A stretch of 64,000 nt of DNA from Orychophragmus violaceus (lineage: Eukaryota > Streptophyta > Magnoliopsida > Brassicales > Brassicaceae). How positions within the stretch are numbered: position 1 is the first letter of the stretch; the number at the start of each line of letters is the position of its first letter. A model generated the notes under the pieces. That model ran no database searches, was not told the DNA's origin, and was given only the letters and a program-made list of their open reading frames with translations. The translations under genes and the position numbers were made by a program. Location: assembly GCA_030180135.1 (NCBI GenBank), contig CM058230.1, positions 13,207,082 to 13,271,081 on the forward strand, in the 5' to 3' direction. This document shows positions 56,371-64,000 of the stretch, in pieces.

Positions 56371-58618
56371 ATGGCGCTCATGAATGGAAGCATGAATCTA
56401 TCTTCAATCAAATCGTCGATATACAACCACCGTCAATCAAGCTTCTCTTCCGCCGTGCCAAGAACCACATCCCTCCGGATCTCCGCCGTGCAAACCGATC
56501 CAAAACCACCAGCTTCATCGGCGGTAACGAATCCGACGACGGTGACAAAGACCGTCGGAGTAAATGTGGGTAAATCGAAATGGGCACCTGAGAGCTGGAA
56601 GACGAAGACAGCGCTTCAGCAGCCGGAGTACCCTGATTTAGCTGAGCTTGAAGCTGTGCTTGACACGATCGAGGCTTTCCCTCCGATCGTTTTCGCCGGT
56701 GAAGCTAGATCGCTTGAAGAGCGGTTGGGTCAAGCAGCAATGGGTGAAGCGTTTCTGTTACAAGGAGGTGATTGTGCAGAGAGCTTCAAAGAGTTCAACG
56801 CTAACAACATTCGTGATACCTTCAGGATTCTTCTCCAAATGGGTGCTGTTTTAATGTTCGGTGGTCAGGTCCCTGTCGTTAAGGTACGCATCGATTTTGA
56901 GAAAGTTCGGATCTTTATGGATTTAAGATTATTGAGATTTGAGTTTTTTGTTTTGTTTTTCTAAGGTTGGAAGAATGGCGGGTCAATTTGCGAAGCCGAG
57001 ATCGGATTCGTTTGAGGAGAGGGACGGAGTGAAATTGCCGAGTTACAGAGGAGATAACATCAATGGAGATGCGTTTGATTCGAAATCAAGGATTCCTGAT
57101 CCACAGAGAATGATCAGAGCTTACTGTCAATCTGCAGCTACTTTGAATCTTTTGAGAGCTTTTGCTACCGGTGGTTACGCTGCCATGCAGAGAGTTACTC
57201 AGTGGAATCTTGATTTCACGGAACGAAGTGAGCAAGGAGACAGGTAAACAATAACTCATGAAAGATGCTTTATTATTTGTGTCTAGTGGATGAAATACTT
57301 TGGTATTAACTGGTTAGGTCCAAATTGTAGATTTTATGCAAAGAAAGTTAAGATTTTTTCGGCCTAATATTGTTCGGTGTAATCTGTTTGTTCTTCTTTT
57401 GTAAGTTTATGTTATTTCCTTTATTCTTGTGTGTACATTTCGGGTATGTGTGTTAAAACCGTTTTATTGGTTTGGCAGGTACCGTGAACTAGCTCACCGT
57501 GTTGATGAAGCGCTCGGTTTCATGCACGCTGCTGGACTGACGCTCGACCATCCCATCATGCAAGCAACCGAGTTCTGGACTTCTCATGAGTGTTTGCTCT
57601 TGCCTTATGAGCAATCACTAACAAGGCTAGACTCGACCTCTGGTCTCTACTACGATTGTTCTGCGCATATGATCTGGGTCGGCGAGCGAACCAGACAGCT
57701 CGATGGAGCCCACGTCGAGTTCTTAAGAGGTGTTGCTAATCCTCTTGGAATCAAGGTTTGTTCAACTCTTCTCTCATAATACAAATCAGGTTTTAGTTTT
57801 CCATTTGTGACTCTGACAGAAATCTTTGTGTGTGTTTAGGTGAGTGATAAGATGGATCCAAAGGAGCTAGTGAAGCTGATTGAGATCTTGAATGCTGACA
57901 ACAAGCCTGGAAGGATCACAATTATCACAAGAATGGGAGCAGAGAATATGAGAGTGAAGCTTCCTCATTTGATCAGAGCTGTGCGACGCGCTGGACAGAT
58001 TGTGACTTGGGTTAGTGATCCAATGCACGGAAACACCATTAAGGCTCCTTGTGGTCTCAAGACTCGTCCATTTGACTCTATCTTGGTACGTTTTACATAG
58101 AACTCTCCCTATTGGTTAGAACATGTTTTACAATTAGTATATGTTTGTTGTAGTAGGTGAGATAGCGAGAGGTGACCAAAAAAACTGACTTCTGTTGAGC
58201 CAAAGTTGACTCAATTGTTTTGTCCTTAAAAAAAAATAGTGAAAATACTAACTTAAGCACGTGTCCTCAAATAATTTTGTTTCTGATAAGTTATTTATTT
58301 TCTGGTTTTGTTGTTACAAAATTATCTAATGAAACTATTTTGTTAATTGAAAATATATAGGCTGAAGTGAGAGCGTTTTTCGACGTGCACGAGCAAGAAG
58401 GGAGCCACCCGGGAGGAATTCACCTAGAGATGACCGGTCAGAACGTGACCGAGTGCATCGGCGGGTCACGCACAGTCACGTTCGATGACTTGGGCTCACG
58501 TTACCACACGCACTGTGACCCTCGTCTCAACGCCTCGCAGTCTCTTGAGCTCTCCTTCATCATTGCAGAACGCCTTAGAAAGAGACGCATCAAGTCCCAA
58601 CAGGCTTTTTCCGTATAA
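56371..58618 (+). CDS. DHS: Plastid 3-deoxy-D-arabino-heptulosonate-7-phosphate (DAHP) synthase, type II
   Basis: Catalyses condensation of phosphoenolpyruvate with erythrose 4-phosphate, the first step of the shikimate pathway to aromatic amino acids, in the chloroplast stroma. Five exons with GT-AG introns: 56371-56883, 56966-57243, 57479-57755, 57840-58085 and 58361-58618, giving 523 residues, the usual plant length. The first ~65 residues are Ser/Thr-rich and act as a transit peptide (MALMNGSMNLSSIKSS...). Predicted metal ligands are all present: Cys135 (GGDCAESF), His419 (DPMHGN), Glu461 (HLEMTGQ) and Asp491 (CDPRLN). Substrate motifs NNIRDTFR, GERTRQLDG and RMGAENMR are intact. The start has a good context (AAAAATGGCG). 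The MALMNG start suggests the Arabidopsis DHS3 type, from memory. No frameshift or stop, so it looks functional. Confidence 0.95.
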
Positions 58619-59090
58619 TCTAAACAAACACGTGCTATAATATTCTACATATATAAATATATGTGTGTGAACTCAATACGATCTTGTTGTTTATCTTTGG
58701 TTCAAACCTTGGGTCAGTAGAACGCGTAGTATTTCCATTTTAGATTTAATGAAATCATGGACGTTTGGATCTTATTTATGTTGTCAGAAGTTTTTGTCTA
58801 TGTTGAACAAAAACTTAGGTTTTGTTTCTAATCAATTAAGCCGAAAAAACAAAATTCAAAACTGAAACCATGACTATTTGATTAATGTGTATAAGGTTTT
58901 AGACAAAAAAAAAAGTTTTTAGACGCTTATTTTCCGGTAAATCTTTAATTATATATAGTTCATATACAATTTCAGAGCGATAAAGAAATAGTGAATATTA
59001 TAGAGTAATAACAATTGGTGATAATAGATAATTGGATAAATTGTAAAAATAGCACAAAAATATGTAATGTCACAAATTAAGGCTTACATA
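58619..59090. other. 3' flank of DAHP synthase gene
   Basis: Presumed 3' UTR followed by AT-rich spacer. No clear AATAAA within 100 bp; TTTAATGAAATC lies near 58745. No other gene seen. Confidence 0.5.
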
Positions 59091-59149
59091 TTTGCTCAAC
59101 TTGATCTTAGTAAGATAAACTACGATGTGTGGTGTGGTGTGAACTATTT

Positions 59150-59945
59150 GAAACACATTGTCTAACCTTTGGGGTAATCGGCCATATTGATGACACCTCT
59201 CAGACCACTCCAGAAACTGAAAAATAGTGGAAGGAGCATGGTGGCTTAGTTAAGATGTAGATCTACAGGACTGTCTCCGAACTTGTTCTTGAAACGATCC
59301 TTAAAGCGCGATCAACGATTCGAGCTGTGTGGATAATGCTCGAAAATCTGTTTCGCAACAATAAATAGGCTCTTGTGTTGCAATAAGATAACGAGATTCG
59401 TACACTTAAGATTCGAGAGATGACCGTTCACGACTACTGCCATAAACTCAAGTCACTGACCGACAGTGGCGATCCCAAATTTTTTTTTTATCGGGGTCAT
59501 TAAGAAAAACAAACAATACATAAAAGAAAAAGCATATTATGAGAGTTCAATTCAACACTTGAACTCAAATTAAGGGGTGTCAATCAAAGGAATTTACAAT
59601 TTCATTTATAGAAACTTAAGTGATTTAAGACCAACAATAATTTATATATGGATTTTTACGGTGTCACGTGACACCATATAACTTTTAGTGGGTCCGCCCC
59701 TGCTGACCGATTTCCTTGAAAATGTTGAATTTTCAGTCTCTGAAAGGGCTCTTGTTATGCATCTCCTCAGTGGTCTCTTTGAAAAATATGACAACATCGT
59801 TAATGTCGTTCAAAATCAAGTGAATTTTCCCCCTTTCATCAAAGCCCGCTCGATGCTTCTCATGGAAGAACAATGTTTGGCTAAACAAGTGAAACCGCTT
59901 CCACAACCAACAACTGCTTATGGTTCTTCGAGCATCATGTACTGA
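59150..59945 (+). pseudogene. Copia remnant E: gag, interrupted by MITE
   Basis: The frame reads like copia Gag (LVKMWIYRTVSELVLETIL, AVWIMLENLFRNN, MTVHDYCHKLKSLTD), is cut by a 239-bp MITE at 59464-59702, then resumes FLENVEFSVSERALVMHLL, GLFEKYDNIVNVVQ, to a stop at 59945. Several stops precede the MITE. No LTR was found on the left, so the element start is not defined. Confidence 0.7.
59464..59702. mobile_element. hAT-type MITE (239 bp)
   Basis: Terminal inverted repeats CAGTGGCGATCCCA and (reverse complement of the right end) CAGGGGCGGACCCA agree at 11 of 14 positions. An 8-bp duplication CTGACCGA flanks it (59456-59463 and 59703-59710), which is diagnostic of hAT insertions. It has no coding capacity. 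A perfect 16-bp palindrome GGTGTCACGTGACACC lies at 59660-59675. Confidence 0.88.
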
Positions 59946-60334
59946 TCGACTGAACAACTAGATCAAAGACAACAACAATACAAAAACTATGGCAACAATC
60001 TCAATAATCGTGGACGAGGTAAGGGAGGTTGTAACAACAGAGGACGAGGTCCGCCAATACAACTCATGTAATCATCAATACGCTTATCCTCCATTGGCGT
60101 ATGGACCTCCATCGTCTCACATGTATCAACCTCCTGTGTAATGCAACACTATCAAGATCTTGCGCATATGTATCAGCATCCATCTCCTCCATCGTTTTAT
60201 CCACCTTCGATGGTACCCTCCAATTATCGCGGGCTGTTAGGCTCATATACTCCACGACCAACCAATGAAGCACATTTTTTTCAGCGTCGCCCTCACCATC
60301 TGTTGCAGGCATCACTAGCAACTACTTTCCTTAA

Positions 60335-60643
60335 ATGCTGGTAAACGCCTTCAGTACCATGAGTGTTGTTGATCCTCATGAAAAATGTGTGGTAGTGGAT
60401 ACTGGTGCGACGAACCATGTTGCCAATCATCTAGGTACGCTACGTCCTTGTTTTAATAAGAGCATTATTCCTTCTGTCACTGTAGGTAAGGGGTCCTTGG
60501 CTACATTTACACATATGGGCCACGTTGTTGTTCTGTTGTCTTCTCGATCTCTTCACCTTAATGACGTTCTCATGTTTCCATCGATCATTAAGAACCTTGT
60601 CTTTGTGCGATGGTTTTTCATGGATAATTATTTTGATGTTTAG
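60335..60643 (+). pseudogene. Copia remnant E: protease region
   Basis: Contains MSVVDPHEKCVVVDTGATNH, the aspartic protease DTGA box with the usual NHV continuation, then hydrophobic strands to a stop at 60643. Part of the same broken polyprotein; gag-knuckle sequence before it (60000-60330) is not clearly readable. Confidence 0.65.
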
Positions 60644-60856
60644 ATTCAACCTAATGGTTTTTCTATTAAGGACCTTCGAACTCGGACTCAGCTGCTACTA
60701 GTATCGGTCCACTCTACTTTGTCTCATCCGCAACATCACATGCCCTCTCTCTTCTCGCTGGATTTGGCAATGTTTGGAACCATTTTTAGGTCATTTGAAT
60801 TTTCATACTTCTAAGTCTATTTCATATTTGGGTTTTCATAGTCTAATAAGACCGAC

Positions 60857-61585
60857 ATGACAACATTGTGTCATGCGTGTCAATTAGGAAAGCATGTTCC
60901 CCTCTCATTTAGGTTATCTACATATCATGTATGTCGTTTTTTTGACGTAACACACTATGATGTATGGACATCTCATGTTTTGAGCATAACTGGTTTCAAG
61001 TATTATCTTATTATTCTTTATGATTACAGTCACTGCGTATGGGTTTATCCATTCCGGCACAAAAATGAAACATACAAATCATACGTACACTATGCAACAC
61101 TAATACGCACTCAGTTTGGACGTGAGATTGGCTCTCTACAATGTGACAATATACGAGAATATGACAATTCTCAACTTCGTGGTCTACTTGCCTCCACTGG
61201 TACAACATTTCGGTTCTCATGTCCATATATGTCTCAACAAAATGGAAAGGATGAACGAATGCTTCAAAATCTCACCAACATGTTTCGTACTCCTCTCATA
61301 CATGCTCACATGCCACCGACTTATTGGGTAGAATCGATTCTCATAGCCAAATATCTTCTCAACATCCTTCCATCGGCTGTCGTTGATCATGTGATACCAT
61401 TCACAAAACTGTACTTATGTTCGGTTTCATATCAACATCTACATGTCTTTGGGTGCTTATGCTATATGAATATGCTCTCCACATCTCCTCACAAGCTTGC
61501 TCCATGGTCTCTACCATGTGTCTTCCTCGGGTATCCCATTGATCACAAGGTCTATCGATGTCTCGACCATAACACTGTCAGGTAA
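60857..61585 (+). pseudogene. Copia remnant E: integrase
   Basis: 242 open residues: zinc-finger tail CHACQLGKHVPLSF, then the catalytic core with Asp in FDVTHYDVWTS, Asp in SLQCDNIREY and Glu in NGKDERMLQN, and the copia C-terminal HVFGCLCYMN. The three acidic residues survive although flanking motifs have drifted (usual GGE is replaced after the second Asp). The frame stops at 61585 and pol is broken afterwards. Confidence 0.75.
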
Positions 61586-62039
61586 CTCCTCGGTTTCCGA
61601 CGTTTCTAGGACCGACCCATGCCTCACATGCACTGGTACCTACTTAGTGTCGGTCGCACATTAAACATAGCGTTCAGACTCATGTGCCTTCCAGAACCAG
61701 TGGTCTTCGATCCTGTTGAGTACGATTAGCCAGCCATGCGGCGGCAAAAGGATGAGACGTCCCCCATGCTACGGTAAAGTGATACTCTCTCGGCATGTGG
61801 TATTTTTTGATAAAGTGTTTTCGTTTCAGTCATCTGAAACACCTATTGTCGAGCAGGTTCATGAGGCAATACTACTTCCTCCACTGATATACGTCATCTG
61901 CCAACAATATCTTCGATTGTACAAGTTCCTCCTCCGACTTCATCGTCAAATCCTCAGGAACCAACACTTCCGCAGCTAACCATCGCCCCTGCCAACACCA
62001 AAAACTTAATTCTCACAATATTGCATTGTCAACCCGGTA

Positions 62040-62638
62040 TTGAGATTGTGTCTACACACGTCTGCAGTCTCTTCTCTACCGACTTCTCACATACAAGCGA
62101 CCAAGGACCCTAATTGGCTTCCTTCAATGATAAATGAATATAATGATCTTATTAAAACTCAGATGTGGTCTTTAGTACCACCGCCCGAAACTGCTAATGT
62201 GGTTTATTCTTTGTGGTTCTCCAGGTTCAAGTTTGAATCCACCAGGAAGATTGTTCGCTATAAATCTCGCCTCGTGGCAAATAGGAAATCTCAAGAACTT
62301 GGAGTTGATTTGTAATGATACCTTTACCCAGGTGTTGTCAAATGGCAATGATTCATGTTGACCTTTGTATCGCGTTATCTCGTCGTTGGCCGCTTCATCA
62401 GCTTGATTTTAAAAGCGCGTTTCTTCATGGAGATCTTCAGGAAACAGTCTATATGAATAAACCGCCAGGCTTTCAAGACGAATCAAAATCGAACTATGTG
62501 TGCTTACTTTACAAGTCCAATTATGGACTTAAACAAGCTCCTCGTGTGGGGTACATGCGATTTTTTTCTTATGCTCGGCGTGTTGGATTTAAAAAAAAGT
62601 GTTAGTGACACTTCTCTCTTTATCATGAGTCGAGGTAC
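62040..62638 (+). pseudogene. Copia remnant E: reverse transcriptase, cut by gypsy LTR
   Basis: The first part (62040-62315) has SLWFSRFKFESTRKIVRYKSRLVA, the usual start of copia RT. A stop follows, and 62315-62605 continues with QLDFKSAFLHGDLQETVYM and NYGLKQAPR. The segment ends at the gypsy LTR (62639) before the YVDD box, which would lie beyond the right edge. Five bases GGTAC (62634-62638) are the expected TSD. Confidence 0.75.
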
Positions 62639-63790
62639 TGATAGGTCTAGTTTTATCCCTATTCTAACTGCAAGTGCACAGTGATGTAGTTGTAGTACTT
62701 AGGGTATCGAATCCACAAGGACTCTGGTCACACGATAGATTATAGTAATTCAGATTTAAGCTAAGCGAAGCAATATTGGAAAACGGTAAACAAAATAGCA
62801 AGTAAAGAAATCAAACGAGGGGGTTGTAAGCAATTAACGAAGGTGCCAGGTTTCGGGAGTTCTCAGGATATCAGGAATTCAGATAATCAAACAATCAAGA
62901 TTCAATTTATAATGTTCTTGAACTAGAATCACGACGGTAAAACTAACCAGATGTCGCTGCGATAATTATCTATGTCTAACAACCTAGCAGACCAAATTCC
63001 TTTGCAAATCCTAGAGTTCTAAACATGCATTAATTCCAAGTTCGTTCGTTCACAATTTCTCTAAACCAAATTCCTTTGCGGATAGATAAATTGCTCACCA
63101 AATCAGATCTAGTTAAATAAACCAACTGTCGTTGCGTAAATCAACCTAGAATCAGTAATCTAAATGACCAGTTCAGATTAAGCATTAAGAACAGATTAGA
63201 TGAAGAACTAGATGACGAATCCAATAAATTAGTTAATCTAACATTCCTTCAAATCCCTAATGAGAATCCCTAACCTAACAAGAGATCTACTCAGACATAG
63301 CAATCATAACAGAAAACATAGTCAAAATAGATATCATAAATAATCAAGAGAATAAGAACAGGGGTTCGAAATCAAGTCTCTTTCGAGAACAAAACCAGCC
63401 CCTAACTCTCTCTGAAAATAAAACTTAGTTCTCAAAGCGTCGCCTAACAAGTGGCTGTAAAACCTAATTATAATCCTAAAACACGTTTTGGGGCTTCTTT
63501 GTAAATAGGGTGAACTTTTGGGCACAACTGCAATTTCATCATTCTTCATTAAACCGCCGAGTTTGGCCCATCTCACATATGCAACGACCGATGCATTCCT
63601 CAAATGTCCACAGAGAACTCTATCTCTCGGCCAAACACTCCAAAAAGCTCCAGAAAGTGCCATAATCACCAAATCTGCTCCAAATGTGCTTGTACCTAAT
63701 AAATACCTGAAAAGACTCTAAAACATAGTAAAAGACTCGATAAATAAGATATATACCATGGTTAAAAGCCCTAAAATCCATGGTATATCA
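62639..63790 (-). mobile_element. Ty3/gypsy LTR (1.15 kb), right edge
   Basis: Minus-strand sense TGATATACCATGG...GACCTATCA, with TGATA/TATCA ends. It is followed on the internal side by the PPT AAGTGTGGGGGAGT. Same family as 1-555, opposite orientation. It interrupts copia remnant E. The 63334-63721 frames are in LTR sequence and are not genes. Confidence 0.85.
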
Positions 63791-64000
63791 ACTCCCCCAC
63801 ACTTAGCCTTTGCTTGCCCTCAAGCAAAACAAAGAACTAAAATGTAGTCAAGAGGTTTGAAAACTTTCAGAAACTCTTTTCATCCTAAAAGTAACAACAC
63901 TCAGATTCCCCTTAGTAATCCACTGAAAGAATCACCTGCAAGATATCAAGACCAACATGTACTTCCCCCACACTTAGCAACTATCCTAAGTAAACTCCAC
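63791..64000 (-). mobile_element. 3' end of gypsy internal region
   Basis: The minus strand ends LEGKQRLSVGE followed by the PPT GTGTGGGGGAGT; a second purine tract AAGTGTGGGGGAAG lies at 63963-63977. Paired tracts of this sort with a long LTR suggest an Athila/Tat-type gypsy. The body lies outside the window. Confidence 0.6.

Overview
This is plant nuclear DNA, almost certainly from a Brassicaceae species. The only intact protein-coding gene of the host is a five-exon plastid DAHP synthase (shikimate pathway) at 56371-58618. It has plant GT-AG introns and a chloroplast-type leader, and its protein is close to what I remember of Arabidopsis DHS proteins. A second host-like sequence, a calmodulin-like (CML42/43-type) fragment at 25892-26311, is broken at both ends. 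The rest is mostly transposable elements, many nested, and I could fix the ends of most of them from TG...CA termini, target-site duplications (TSDs), primer-binding sites (PBS) and polypurine tracts (PPT).

Layout. 1-555: 3' end of a Ty3/gypsy LTR. 556-20165: tandem array (internal / LTR / internal / LTR, minus strand) of a retrotransposon with a very long LTR (about 3.6 kb) and a short internal region (about 2.9 kb) that keeps only a gag remnant. A Ty1/copia element (A, 12394-19444, minus, TSD CACAA) sits inside its right LTR. 20166-22600: right part of a CACTA (En/Spm) transposon, with a truncated TNP2 transposase, a TNP1-like tail, subterminal repeats and the canonical CACTA terminus. 22601-27669: AT-rich non-coding DNA with a 27-bp degenerate minisatellite and the CML fragment. 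27675-32665: older Ty1/copia element (D, minus, TSD ATCTT) with decayed pol and no gag. 33856-48685: young Ty1/copia element (B, minus, TSD GGGCC) with a nearly intact polyprotein, split by a related nested element (C, 35689-42844, plus, TSD GAATC). 49021-53007: LTR element (F, minus, TSD CAAGA) carrying about 3.3 kb of decayed non-retroviral coding sequence that includes a PTB-type RNA-recognition motif. 53044-54636: solo LTR (TSD ATAAT). 55205-55900: two copies of an ACCGAA-rich repeat, one holding a tRNA-derived SINE. 56371-58618: DAHP synthase. 59091-62638: old copia remnant (E, plus) broken by a hAT-type MITE (59464-59702) and then by a gypsy LTR (62639-63790, minus), whose internal region runs off the window.

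How the parts relate. A, B and C are one extended copia family with matching gag starts. A and C share the same premature stop before the protease and the same decayed pol, yet their LTR pairs are almost identical. They therefore look like recent copies of a defective lineage moved by proteins from a B-like autonomous relative. All three also have a splice donor-like site in the LTR (R/U5) and an acceptor-like TTTCAG two bases before the gag ATG, which suggests a conserved leader intron containing the PBS. Percentages, substitution counts and homology calls are by eye and from memory; no searches were run.
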